A stretch of DNA of 64,000 nt, taken from positions 5,892,329-5,956,328 of the forward strand of contig NW_024756914.1 in assembly GCF_018991925.1 (NCBI RefSeq), given 5' to 3'. Position numbers and translations under genes: made by a program. Below, piece after piece: positions 42,861 to 54,245 of the stretch. How positions within the stretch are numbered: the stretch's first letter is position 1; each line of letters starts with the position of its first letter. The notes beneath the pieces are model-generated. The model was not told where the DNA came from and did not search any database. It was given only the letters and a program-made list of their open reading frames with translations. Source of the DNA: Homarus americanus (lineage: Eukaryota > Arthropoda > Malacostraca > Decapoda > Nephropidae).

Positions 42861-42888
42861 CCGTGACTACCAGTATTGGTAGTCACGG
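42861..42888. other. Perfect 12-bp stem, 4-nt loop hairpin
   Basis: CCGTGACTACCA, loop GTAT, TGGTAGTCACGG. There is no T-run for a terminator and no association I can identify. It lies in an unassigned stretch where the minus strand is open for 89 codons (42659-42928). Confidence 0.8.
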
Positions 42889-43155
42889 AGAATACACAAG
42901 TTGTTACCAAGGTTGGCGCCACCCACACCAGGGGAAGGTGGTGATGTCGAACACTGAAACATGCCGAGGTCTCATTCCTACCATTGTCGTCACTAACAGG
43001 TAAGTCGCGTTAATTTGTCACCATAGCCCATGTCGTCCTTATACTATTGCAGGGTGTCCCATGAGTGACAGCAGATATTTGTAGAGGTGAAAGAATATGT
43101 GATATTGAGTTGAAAATCTTCTATACACATAAGCATTTTTCGGTTTACTTTAGGC

Positions 43156-43871
43156 GTGAGGTGCCAACTTCATGAAGCCGGGATCGACTGCCATATTTCA
43201 GCTCACAAAGGGTGGCTAACACCTACTCACAAGGAGTGTCGACTCGGCTTTGCATTGGAACACCTTCCACATATAGAAGAATACTGGAGAACCATTATAT
43301 TTACCGATGAAACGGTGTTCAGGTCAGTGGGAGCCGAAGCAAGGCAGTGGGGCAGCCTCCCATCACACGCTACCATGAGAAACACATTCAACATTGCGCA
43401 GTGAGTGGTAGGGTGTCAGTGTCATTCTGGGGGTGGATGTGGGCACATGGGCCAGGTGAACCTGTCAAGATCAATGGCCGTTTCACTGGTGAGCAGTATG
43501 TAGACATCCTGTTGCAAGTGCCAATTCCTATGGCAGTTCCAGCCCCCCACACTATCAGGCTGGTTCATGACAACAGTCCCATTCATACCAGCAACATAGT
43601 GAAGGACTACCTCCAGGATCACCCTGAAATTGAGGTCATAGACTGGTCAACACTCGGATGTGATATTAATCCGATTGAACATATTTGGGCCATGATGAAA
43701 CGTGATTGGGATATTAGGGAGCAGCGAACCTGTGCAGCAATAGAGGCCAAAGCTTACGACGTGTGGGAGTGTGTACATCGACGACCAGGGGTGTGCCCGA
43801 AGCTGGTCGACTCCATCCCTAATCGCCTTGATGAAGTCCCGAATGCAATGGATGGCTGGACCAAATACTAA
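43156..43871 (+). pseudogene. Tc1/mariner transposase, catalytic part, D-35-E spacing
   Basis: IIFTDETVFRSV carries the first Asp, RLVHDNSPIHTSN the second, and CDINPIEHIWAMMKRDW the Glu. I count 35 residues between the second Asp and the Glu, one more than the 34 of classic Tc1/Sleeping Beauty. The start retains only the end of the DNA-binding region (GIDCHISAHKGWL). A one-base shift near 43345-43390 breaks the frame; downstream it is open to TAA (43869-43871). No clear TIRs were found; GCAGGGTGTCCCATGAGTGA at about 43049 could be one end. Confidence 0.85.
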
Positions 43872-44689
43872 GATGTGTGTATTGGTGTATTGTTTGGATT
43901 TTAGTATTGTTTGTAAATACAATTAATATATATTAACTCACCTACAGTGTTATCTTAAATCCATGTCCTTAATGATGTCTTAAACTATATCGCATGAAAA
44001 TTCATAACAAAGTAACTTAACAGCCACAAATTATGTATTGTGTGGTATACAATGATCTGTATGACACGTCGTGGAATGTGTTGTCTTATAACACAATATA
44101 ATTATATAGTTACAATTGCTACCATCATTGAAATGCTCATGATGTTCAGCACACAATATTAACGGTAACTGAGCACACTCCAAAATATATGAAGCTTGCA
44201 TATTGTGGTGGGGTGTTTAAACACTGGAACTTGGAAGAATTGGAACAGTCACCTAGATTAAGTCTGAATACTATTTTACACTACTGATAACTTTTTCACT
44301 CCACTCTTTTTAACATAAGTATATAATTATATAATATTGCATATTATCACAAATATTTATTAAGCAAAGGATGGGTGGAATATAAAAGAATATTACCATA
44401 ACCTCTTTGTTGGAATAACAACAAAATTGTGACGTGGTCGCTGAGTAAAACTAACTGACCAAGGACCTCCACCCTGATCCTTGCATATTTCACTTTTATC
44501 CTTACTATATTCCATTCTTTAAAGTATCATTGTGACCTGAGCAGCAATAAGCACCCAGGGCAATGCACCTGCTCCATGAATTCGTAACCATAAAGAAATA
44601 ACTGAGACAAAACATGGTTAAAAGGCAGCTTGAAATTATGGTGGTATAAATAATAAATAAACCTACCTCATCCAGCCCCCACCTCTATT

Positions 44690-44840
44690 CCCCCCCCCCC
44701 ACTCGCACTACAGTGGGCGACATTTGTTGGCCGACCATAGCATTTCCCCCAGCTGTTTCGAAACTTCAGACTCGAGGCAATTCGAACCCTCACTGTGGCT
44801 GGGTAGTGGAAACAACTTTGGTGCACGATAGTACAGTACA
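44690..44840 (-). repeat. Inverted copy of the LINE ORF1-like 3' segment
   Basis: Reverse complement of 42505-42645: shared encoded words VHQSCxHYPATVRVRIA, LKFRNSWG and YGRPT. With the plus-strand copy it brackets the Tc1 relic. A C homopolymer marks its left border (44691-44700). Positions 43872-44689 are AT-rich and unassigned. Confidence 0.7.
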
Positions 44841-44994
44841 GGTACACACAGTACTTGTTCATATTCTCAGTTTACACGCACAGTATACCATGTGAATCTT
44901 TAATCTCCACATACAATACACTCATAGTGCTTCATAGTTGTTTTTTTTTTATCAAACTCTTAAGTGGGGCAAATTTTATATCCTTCCCCCTACA

Positions 44995-45350
44995 GGAATT
45001 GCCTAGCTTATACTACAGGTTGTCAAGGGGCGACTTTGAAGTTTATAAACAGCTCAGAGGGAATTACTCAGTCGAGGGTTCATACCTGAAGCAGGGGGAC
45101 CTGCCCCACTAGCCTAGCAGGGCGGGTGGTCACAGCTTATGGTTAAAGAAGCCACAAGTTCGGAAAATTGTCAAGGCAAACTTTTTCTGAGTTTGTAAAC
45201 TCTCGGCGCACACTGCCAGAGAGTGAGCTCATTCAAGACCAGACTTGACCAACACTGGCGCAGGTGCAGATACATTCTGGAGCCAGTTCTTGCCCAGTAC
45301 TTGCCAATGACGTTCACTTCAGCAAGTCAGCCGTAAACCTCAAGCCAGCC
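44995..45350 (+). pseudogene. LINE 3' fragment (RT C-terminal region)
   Basis: ELPSLYYRLSRGDFEVYKQL then RGNYSVEGSYLKQGDLP, followed after stops by LKKPQVRKIVKANFF and a tail like FRPDLTNTGAGADTFW. It parallels YYRRARGDLIEVYKHLNGHY and LKKPQVQKTVRANFF of the 1860-2420 copy, so it is the same family, opposite orientation. Confidence 0.7.
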
Positions 45351-45389
45351 TCAGAGAGCCAAACAATCTAAAAGAAATAACAAACCCTT

Positions 45390-45530
45390 CTCCATATCCA
45401 CACACTCTCCCTCCCATCCACCCACCCTTCCTCCCATCCACACACCCAACCTCCAATCACACACCCTTCCTCCCATCCACATACCCTACCTCCAATCCAC
45501 ACACCCTTCCTCCCATCTACACACCCTAGA
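45390..45530. repeat. Small minisatellite, 20-24 bp units
   Basis: CCTTCCTCCCATCCACACAC alternates with CCTACCTCCAATCCACACAC; six to seven imperfect copies. Confidence 0.8.
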
Positions 45531-45628
45531 AAGAAAAAAATTAATATTTGATGATTTTGATATTCTTCATGAGCAAAGAGCGAGTCATCAGTCGAACATT
45601 AACTCGCGTCTCACGGCCTAAAACCCCA

Positions 45629-45630
<2 letters not shown>

Positions 45631-45686
<56 letters not shown>

Positions 45687-45706
45687 GTAATAATAATAAA
45701 AATAGT
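45631..45706. repeat. (TAA)n microsatellite
   Basis: About 75 bp of AAT/TAA with one or two interruptions. The poly-Asn and poly-Leu frames across it are artefacts. Confidence 0.95.
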
Positions 45707-45774
45707 AATGGAAGTATTACGCTTATGCTAACCGTGGAAGCCAACTGCTTGTTTGATTGTGGACTAGTTTAGTG

Positions 45775-48700
45775 ACGTAAGAGCGGATCGTTGACGAAGC
45801 TTCGAAACTCATGACTCTTTCGTTAATAATTATCAGTTTTATTTTAGCTAATGGTGGATAGAAGTGATTTAAGAAAATTAATGAGATTATAGATGACGGA
45901 CCAATCGTGTATGGTGTTCTTTCCGCCGTCCAGTCGATTATTTTCATATGAATCAGTAAAGCGAACCAATGAATTAATGAATCGAAGCACCTCGGGTTCG
46001 CCCACTAGCCAGTGATCATTACAGGTACGGCAGTGGTGGCGGCAACGTGTGTGTGGTCATACAGTATTTGATCGCTATTTCCATGTTTTACGTTTGCTGT
46101 TTGTGGATTACCTCATGTTTGTGGCGTCGTGAGGACTTCCAGGACTCTACATTGTGGTTATTAGCAGCTGAGTGAAGGTAAGGTGATAACAAGTTGTGTT
46201 GTTGTACTGTGGGGTCCAGGGAGGAGGAGGCGGTAGTGTAGCTCTCCTAACCTGTAGCGGGGTAACAGAGCCATCAGTGTAGAGGACGACCCTACCTGGG
46301 GACCAGTGGGCGATCCTGGAGAGGTGGTATTTGCAGAGAATAACAGGGTTCACGTGGGATTTCGGGAGCGGTCCACCGAGGGCAATCACTTCAGGTTGAA
46401 AATCCAGCCAGGGAGAAGGAGACGAACCAACAGCAGGGGTTCACTTGGATCTCGGGTTGTATATCGTAACGTGCGTATTTCTCTCCTACAAGTCCAGGGT
46501 TCGAATCGCCTCTGGTTTAAATGTATGTCTGACGTAGCACGATTTCCGGTTTTTGCCTGCACCAACATTGGATAAACTAACCACCCAGAAGGCTTGTGTC
46601 CCGATATCAGGTGTTCTTATATATGGTAAACAAAAATACTCAGCCTTTGGATACGCCCCTAGTAACTACGCCACTAGCAACCACGCCACTAGCAACTACG
46701 CGTGTATTATCATTTTATATTTAGCCTTTCATCTAGAGGATATCCACTGAGGGAATTAGTATGATTGAACATTCATAAATAGTAAATGAGGAACTCTGAG
46801 GTAGGTTATTATTGCACGGGGACGAAGCCATAATGTGGGGTGAAATGAAACCTAATCTAACCTAACCCCTGTAAATCAAACCAAGTGTGTCTGTAGTGAT
46901 GATGAATTGTCTTATAATAACGGGATCATTCAGCAGCATCAATCATCATCATTATTCATCATCACCATCATTATCATCATTCATTGTTTATCATCATCAT
47001 CGTCGTTATCACATATACACCATCATTATCGTCATCATTCATTATTTATCATCATCGTCGTCATCACATATATGCCATCATTATCATCATCATCATCATC
47101 TATCATCACACACACCACACATTACCACCCCTGAGCCTTCTCCCCCGCCCGCCTTGACTACCAGCAGTGTCAGTTGGTACAAATTAGTGGTTATTTCGGT
47201 TTGTTTACGCCATTTTGTAGATTTTCTCATAAAAATAAATATATCGTAATACCAAATAAAAATCTTTATTTGGCATATGCAATAAATTCTGATTATCTAC
47301 ATGACATTACGTGTAATTTATTCAGAATGTATTCATCATGCAGAACCTCTACCTATGGGAATATGTCAACCTGTCGTTTGTATCATGAGTTCTGAGTGGC
47401 TGATCACCACAAAGGAAGCCCTGAATCTGTATCGAGAGCTCTGAGTGGCTGGGCACCACAAACGAAGCGCTGAATCAGGAGTCGAGCTTGGAGCCACATT
47501 TCTCTGAACCATCTGTGATTTTTGTTGATCAGCTGAATAAAAAACGTTTCCCATTATTTCCTACAGAAGCAACACAGTTTTTCTGTTATTGAGCATTTAC
47601 ATGTAATATCCGGTCCTTATCATTACAAGAGTGTCGGTTAGATAGAAGTTTCGATCGGGTGGTTCAGTGTCTGGGAGTCGAGCTCTCAGTTGTCACTTTG
47701 GAAGGTATCAGTACTTTCTTATGGTGTCAAATTAAGCAAAACAATTATGAGCACGCCAGCCATCCGATTAAGTGTTATTACTAAGGTTCGCAAGTGACGC
47801 TTTATATCATGTGCTTCAACACCACAAGAGCGTATGTTCGTACTGGAGATGGTTCAGTGTGTGGTGGAGATGTGGATGAACTTTAGACCAGGGACAGCCA
47901 GACGTGGAGGGAGGGAGCCTGCCAGTAGTGAGACGGTCGAGGCGGTTAGTGGATGTGTAACGGAAGTTAACGTTTACAAAATGCTCCTAAATTAATACAT
48001 CCAGTTGTCAAGGATTATAAAATACAGACGCCATCATGTGTGTGTTGGTGTTGAAAAATATAAGGTATGTCGCTGTGTATATTGCCCTTACAACTTATTT
48101 CTCTCTCCAATCTACGTCAATTCGATAGCCCATTAATTGTATAGACATGATGATGACTGGGACTTAATTATACTGAATGATCTTGACAGCTTCACTGGGG
48201 TAGAAATCCATTTCAACGTGATTTGGTTGTAGGAGTTTAAGGTTAGGTACCAGAACAAGGCGACCACCCACGCTGATTAACCCGACCTTCTCCCCTAGAC
48301 CATTATCCGGTTTAGCATTTATACGGAGTCCTTTAACACGGTTTTAGAGGATTATGAACATTAGATTAACACCTAATCGTGTCCATGATCAAACCTTACA
48401 AGTGGTTGTTCCCAGTCGGCGTAATAGAGATGTCTCAACTGTGTACATTATGCCTTCAGTCTTCATTGGTGTATTCATAAGTGTTCTAAGTGGTCTATGA
48501 TTGTCGGGAACAAAATGTAAACAGCACTTTTAGGCTAAAACGTATGTAACAATATAAGCAACTAACCACTCAGCGCAGCCAAACTCAGCTCGACATTAGC
48601 CATCACGTGAAGATTAGGCACCCAATCAGATTTTACTTGTTATACACAGAAGTGCCACTTTTGGTGGGGTGTGTGTTAGGGTAGTTAATCTTCAGGTGAT

Positions 48701-49100
48701 ATAAGATGGGCTGCTGCCATATCTTCGTGATTTCATAATTTTATCTTGTTTAAACCAAACACGATTTCTATGAGCGTTTTAAATCCCAGTGTAAGAGGCG
48801 GTGTTACCTTGTTCACCTGACAGTCAAATATTGTAGCCAGGAACAATCAGATCCATCTAGAGTACATCAGTTGGTCACTGTGGAGGAATGGTGGTGGTGG
48901 GGAACTGTGTGTGGTGGTGGCGGGAGGTAACTCACTTGCCAACCTCCAATCACCAGTGTAAAGGTGATATTTTCGATAAGTAGAATAATATACTTTTGTG
49001 CTATAAATTATTACATAGTCAAGTGAAGTATAATGGTCAAATAAATAGTTTACTTTCCATTATCACCGTATTTACTGTGTTGGGAAAAAATATTTGTGAC
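45775..49100. other. Gene-poor stretch with small repeats and one pol III B-box
   Basis: A B-box-like GGTTCGAATCG lies at 46498-46508. CCACTAGCAAC repeats occur at 46669-46699 and ATC/ATT microsatellites at 46930-47105. A unit of about 49 bp (GCTGATCACCACAAAGGAAG versus GCTGGGCACCACAAACGAAG) is present twice at about 47387-47487. GTAAG-type donors after GC-richer sequence at 46177 and 48064 might mark 5' UTR exons of a neighbouring gene, but nothing confirms it. Confidence 0.45.
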
Positions 49101-49129
49101 CTTCGCAAGATATTCACTGATATTTAGGG

Positions 49130-50730
49130 AAATGAAGAAGAGAAATTAAAGAATATCACTATCAGAAAAGAGGATGTTCTTAAGAAGATAAATAAATTAA
49201 AGAAGACAAAATTCCCAGGGCCGGATGAAATTTTCCCTCGAGTTTTGAAAGAGTGTAAGGAACAGATTAGCGGACCCCTCGTAAATTTATTTACAAAATC
49301 ATTAGACACGGGAGTTGTGCCAGACTCGTGGGAACAGGCAAATGTAGTACCCATATTCAAAAAGGGTGAAAGAACATCAGCGTCAAATTACCGGCCTATT
49401 AATTTGACTCCAGTAGTGGGGAAATTTCTTGAATAAATTATAGCAAATAACATCCGATCGCATTTAGAGAAAAACAAATTAATCTACGATTTTCAACAAG
49501 GATTTACAAAGGGAAAATCTTGTCTAAAAATCAGCTGACTTTTTTTTAGGAGAGTCTTCGAGGTAGTAGATAATGACGAAAATTACGATGTTATTTACTT
49601 AGAGTTTAGCAAAACGCGTGACAGTACTGCATCATAGGCTTCTGAGAAAAGTTAAGGCTCATGGTATCGAGGGGAAGTTTTAAATTGGATAAAATCATGG
49701 CTCACCGATAGAACACAGAGGGTCAGCGTAGTTGGTGTTAAATCTGAGAGGGGCTGTGTAACCAGTGGGGTTCCCCAGGGGTCAGTACTGGGCCCACTCT
49801 TGTTCATAATCTACATAAACGATCTAGATACTGGGATCAGCAGTGACATAAGTAAGTTTGCGAATGACACCAAAATAGGGCGGTAGATTAATTCAGGGAA
49901 GGATGCAAATGCACTATAGGAGGATTTAAATAAACTGCAGGAGTGGTAAGTAAAATGGCAAATGAAATTCAACACCAGCAAGTGCAGCGTACTTAATATT
50001 GGAAGAACAAATACTGTTAATATATACAGCCTTAACAACATCAACCTAGAGAAGTCGACTTGTGAAAGAGACCTAGGGGTACTTGTAAGCACGGACCTAC
50101 GGCCTAGAAAACAGTGCGTTAATGCTCGAAATAAGGCACACCGAGTATTAGGTTTTATATCTAGAAGTGTAAGTAATAAGAGTGCAGAAGTCTTATTGCA
50201 ACTATATCTTGCGCTAGTCAGGCCGCACCTCAATTATGCGGTTCAGTTCTAGTGCCCTTATTATAGAATGGATATAAATTCACTGAAGTCGGTGCAGCGA
50301 AGAATGACGAAAATGATTCCGGGACTTAGAAACCTTCCATATCAAGATAGGTTAAAGAAACTTAACTTGCATTGCCTAGAAAGACGAAGAGTGGCAGGGA
50401 GATGAGATAGAAGTATTTAAGTGGGTGAAAGGAATCATTAAAGGAGATATAGATAAAGTTCTTATAGTACCCGAGCAAGATAGGACTTGTAGCAACGGAT
50501 TTAAATTGGATAAGTTTAGGTTTAGGAGGGAGATAGGAAGGAACTGCTTCACAATTAGGGTGGTTGATGAGTGGAACAAGCTTAGCAACTTTGCAGTAAG
50601 TGCTGGAACATTGGAAAGTTGTAAAAGGAGGCTAGATGGATTTATGGATGATAGAGAGTGGTAGTAACTCGACAGGAGATGCCATGCACAGGCCAACCGG
50701 CCTATTGCAGACTCCATATTTTCTTATCAC
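49130..50730 (+). pseudogene. CR1-like LINE reverse transcriptase, near complete but inactivated
   Basis: In order: DVLKKINKLKKTKFPGPDEI and FPRVLKECKEQISGPLVNLF (49160-49300), [72 protein letters not shown] (49765-49825), KFANDTKIG (catalytic box, FADD changed to FAND), LQEW, WQMKFNTSKCSVLNIG, RDLGVLVSTDLRP, LVRPHLNYAVQF, VQRRMTKMIPGLRNLPYQDR, LERRRVAGR, then the end EWNKLSNFAVSAGTLESCKR. Several stops and frameshifts. The endonuclease is missing, so it is 5' truncated. Confidence 0.92.
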
Positions 50731-50879
50731 TTTGTAATACCTGTTGTGTATCACATTAATTGTTTTAAATAAGTTCTGGAACTCTTTAGTGGCAGGGCTG
50801 AGGTAAACACTTTTTTTTCTTTATTGTTGAAGTAATTATATACACAGTACTTAGTGTGGGAGAGAATGTATTGTGAATT

Positions 50880-51056
50880 ATCTCCATTCGTCCACCACCC
50901 TGTTTGTGAACCAGTTCCTTCCTATCTCCCTCCTAAACCTAAACTTATCCAATTTAAATCCGTTGCTACGAGTCCTATCCTGCTCTGATATTATAAGAAC
51001 TTTATCTATATCTCCTCTATTGATTCCTTTCACCCACTTAAATACTTAAGTACTTC
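50880..51056 (-). repeat. Inverted partial copy of the same CR1-like LINE
   Basis: The reverse complement of about 50420-50590: GAACCAGTTCCTTCCTATCT, then CCCTCCTAAACCTAAACTTA, TTTAAATCCGTTGCTACGAG. It lies head-on about 150 bp after the 3' end of the main fragment. Confidence 0.85.
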
Positions 51057-51469
51057 ACCACAATCACTTAACCAAAATCACTTCGCCACAATCGCTTCAC
51101 CACCATCATTTCACCATCACCACAATCACAATCACTTCAATTGTGTCTTATAAAAACTAATCCACATTATAGAAATATTGCCCAGGCGTTTAGTATCTTA
51201 ACCGCGGCTCATAAGCTAGTTACCGTGGGTGATGTAATTATATAAACATAATGTTTGTAGCCCACATTAATATAAGTATTACGGTCTGTCTGACGGGCTA
51301 ATACATTATTATAATGTACCACCCATTTCTATATTTATCATTTTTTTAAGTTGTTGTTCAGGTTTTAATCACCAGTAATTAGATATTTATTATAACGTAG
51401 ATATGAGGATAAATATTGAAAAATACGATTGTGGAAATCAAATTTACTTTTAATATTTACCAACACAGG

Positions 51470-52000
51470 TTATACAGAATATCAATAGCCTGTCCAATGG
51501 CCTCCTTTTTATATAGCCCCCTGGAGCCTTCTTGGGACTGAGACACAAGGTTATATAGGTGGTTGGTTCCTCACAAACTGCTCACACTCGTCCTGGGTGT
51601 GTAGGAGGAGTCAGGACCAGTGTTTAGCTTGTCTTCAGGTTTCCACGCGTTCAATATCTGGGTCCAAATGGTCTCTATAGGGTTGAGGTCTGGGTAGCAG
51701 TCAAACAGTCATAGTAATCTCTTAACACAAGCAATGGCCCTATACAATATTATATTAGTGATATTAAATGTTTCAATAAAAGTACAACATTATTATTCTA
51801 TTGGGTAAAGGAAAAGTTGTATTGTTTAACTGAAAGAAACTTATTGAATATGGACCTGGAGATTTAGATGGCTAGTCCAAAAGGTCAATTTCATTCGACC
51901 TTTCTTCTGACCAGCGCTTCATGTCTCGTGCCGTGTGAACAGGGCAGTTATCAAAGAAGTGAACAATATTCATGAAACATAATTTGTTAACACTTATACC
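51470..52000 (-). pseudogene. Tc1/mariner transposase relic with an internal insertion
   Basis: Minus strand: CFMNIVHFFDNCPVHTARDM then KRWSEERSNEIDLLD, then SKSPG (about 51975-51860). After about 130 bp of unrelated AT-rich sequence comes LFDCYPDLNPIETIWTQILN, then AWKPEDK (about 51712-51635). The catalytic Asp of the HDN-type box and the Glu of NPIE are both visible but in separated pieces. Not the same subfamily as 43156-43871. Confidence 0.75.
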
Positions 52001-52484
52001 ATGAATTGGCGCCTTCATATTGGTGAAAATGCGCGACTTAAAAAAATAAAATAGGCGAGTGTGGAGGCACGGATGGTGGGCAGCCTCCAGCAGCTCGAGG
52101 CAAACGTCAGAGATGATGATGGGTAATGTAAACTGTTGTACACTGAAGAGGAAAAATAAGAGATAACTGTGTTATATACTGATGGAAAAAGAACAAAATA
52201 TTGGTATTGAGGGAAAGGTGTTTGTTGATCAAGTAACCCAAATTAAGGAGCACATTTCAGTATTAATAGTATGGATAGATCTACGTAGTATTAGTTAAGG
52301 GCTGCAAATTGGTGGCAATTTTACTGTATTAATACAAGACTAATACCATATGTTGGAGTTTGATAAACTTTATATAGGAGCAACTTTTGTAGACTATTAC
52401 AAATTCTAAATTGCAATTTAAGATATGTATGCCCTTTTTGACCCGATCTAATGTTGACACTGGTGTATATACTATTCAACACAG

Positions 52485-52610
52485 CATGGTGGCTCACTGG
52501 CAGGGTACCTGTTGTGGATGATGGAGGCCTCGGGTTCGACTGCCAGATGGACTGAAGTCGTGTTGAACTGGACGAGGCAGAGACACGATTTTGAATGGTT
52601 CGTAAGTAAA
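52485..52610 (+). repeat. tRNA-derived SINE head
   Basis: A box TGGCTCACTGG (52490-52500) and B box GGTTCGACTGC (52533-52543) with 32 bp between them, the expected pol III spacing. It runs without a break into a Ty3/gypsy fragment. Positions 52001-52484 are unassigned. Confidence 0.7.
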
Positions 52611-52624
52611 ATTTATGTTTTACC

Positions 52625-52817
52625 AGTGATGTTGAGGCTGGTGCAATGGAATTACTCTACTATAGAAAAAGAAGTTGTGGCTCTGCTTATGGCACTGGAA
52701 AAGTTTAACATATATCTTGGCAACACCTACCAGAGAATTGTAGTTTACAGTGACCATAATTTATTACAGTTCAGAAGTCGAATGAAAAACAAGAATCAGA
52801 GACTTAATAGATGGTGA
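52625..52817 (+). pseudogene. Ty3/gypsy retrotransposon RNase H fragment
   Basis: WNYSTIEKEVVALLMALEKF then NIYLGNTYQRIVVYSDHNLL and RMKNKNQRLNRW. NYSTIEKE, the V-Y-S/T-DHN box and the final QRLxRW are the standard end of the gypsy RT/RNase H region. No other gypsy domain or LTR is nearby, so it is an isolated fragment. Confidence 0.9.
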
Positions 52818-52827
52818 TTAACTCTGC

Positions 52828-53170
52828 AGGGAAGGACTTGGTATGTTTGTAGGAGTGAGGGAAGGACTTGGTATGTTGTGTAGGAGTGAGGGATGGACTT
52901 GGTATGTTGTGTAGGAGTGAGGGAAGGACTTGGTATGTTGTGTAGGAGTGAGGGAAGGACTTGGTATGTTGTGTAGGAGTGAGGGATGGACTTGTAGAAT
53001 TGTGTATGAGTGAGGGAAGGACTTGGTATGTTGTGTAGGAGTAAGGGAAGGACTTGGTATGTTGTGTAGGAGTGAGGGAAGGACATGGTATGTTGTGTAA
53101 GAGTGAGGGATGAACTTGGTTTGTTGTGTGGGAGTGAGGGATGAACTTGTAGTGTTGTGTAGGAGCGAGA
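52828..53170 (+). repeat. 31-bp satellite, block A (about 11 units)
   Basis: Unit: TTGTGTAGGAGTGAGGGAAG followed by GACTTGGTATG. The local variant has GGTATG where the main array has GCAGGG or GTAGTG. It starts exactly where the gypsy fragment ends. Confidence 0.95.
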
Positions 53171-54099
53171 GAATTTCGTAGCAAATGAGCTATCTCATTC
53201 ACCAGACTGAAAATAAAACACAAGTGTTTTATCTTTGCTGAGGGAGTTTTATAAGGGACTGAATATATTTAATTGAGAGGTAATTACGCTGCTTCTTCAG
53301 TAGGTAGGACTATATTTTATATATGTTCCTCTATGTAAACATTGTCTAGTATGTTATATATATTAATTTATCATAAGTATGTAAAAAGTAAATCATCTTA
53401 ACGTTGCGCATTTGTTAGGTAAAACAGTATGGTAATTGGCGGCATGGTATCCACATTGTGTGGGTCATGGCAAGTGCAGGGAGGTAGACGAGCCTGGCTG
53501 GTGATAGTGTGTGGTGCAAGTGTGGTACAATTGGTCTGGACTCAGGATATATCTATATGGAGATAAGTGGTGTATACTTTTGTACTTTTCTAGTGCATGG
53601 TGAGGCTGAGGTTCGGGTTAATTTAAGCTGTGGTCATCTGTACTGTACTTAAATTGTTCCTTTACTTGACCTTTGTTTGTGGTCTCTTAACTTTATAATG
53701 CTAAGTTATGGATTTCATGATTGATCTTCAACATGATACCTATATTTTGAGTTAATCTGAGGGTTATTATTGAGAACGTGGTGGAGATAATATAAGAGTC
53801 ATTATAGTGTATACACTGCTTGTTGTTGTGACCACTCGTGTGACTTGTGACTTGACTAGTGGTAAATTCTTGATAAAGAGGAGTGCTGGCATAACAGTAT
53901 GAAGAAAGAGTGATTTTAATTCTTGTCGCCCTGCAATATGTACAAAATAAAACTATTTTTGGTTAATAAAATTATAATTTCACAGGTATTAACAGAAAAT
54001 ACTACTCCAGGGAGGATGAGCACCATAACTTGGTGTACAGATGACGAGGCAACATCAAGATGGACAAGAGAAACGATCAAGATTACAGTAAAGGATGAA

Positions 54100-54245
54100 C
54101 ATTCTCTAAATAACTCAGTCTACCAAACATGACAGGAAGTTGTATTGTATATATGTAAGTGTTGGTTAAATACGTCCACATAAATACTAAAACAGATTTT
54201 AACAGTGTGTTGAAATCTTATCTACTGACTACTGTAGAGATACTG
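54100..54245 (+). repeat. Array-flanking repeat, copy 1
   Basis: CTACCAAACATGACAGGAAG then TTGTAT ... ATCTTATCTACTGACTACTG. It matches 58645-58785 over about 140 bp and, in part, 40905-40950 inverted. In all three places it directly adjoins the 31-bp satellite. Positions 53171-54099 show no gene. Confidence 0.75.

Noticed and set aside
42659..42928. Minus-strand 89-codon frame
   Set aside because: No recognised motif and it spans a perfect palindrome. Kept only as context for the hairpin.
45548..45772. Poly-Asn and poly-Leu frames
   Set aside because: They are translations of the TAA microsatellite.
46070..48070. Possible 5' UTR exons of a second gene (donors near 46177 and 48064)
   Set aside because: Only donor-like sites and a slight GC rise. 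No coding exon downstream to attach them to within the window.
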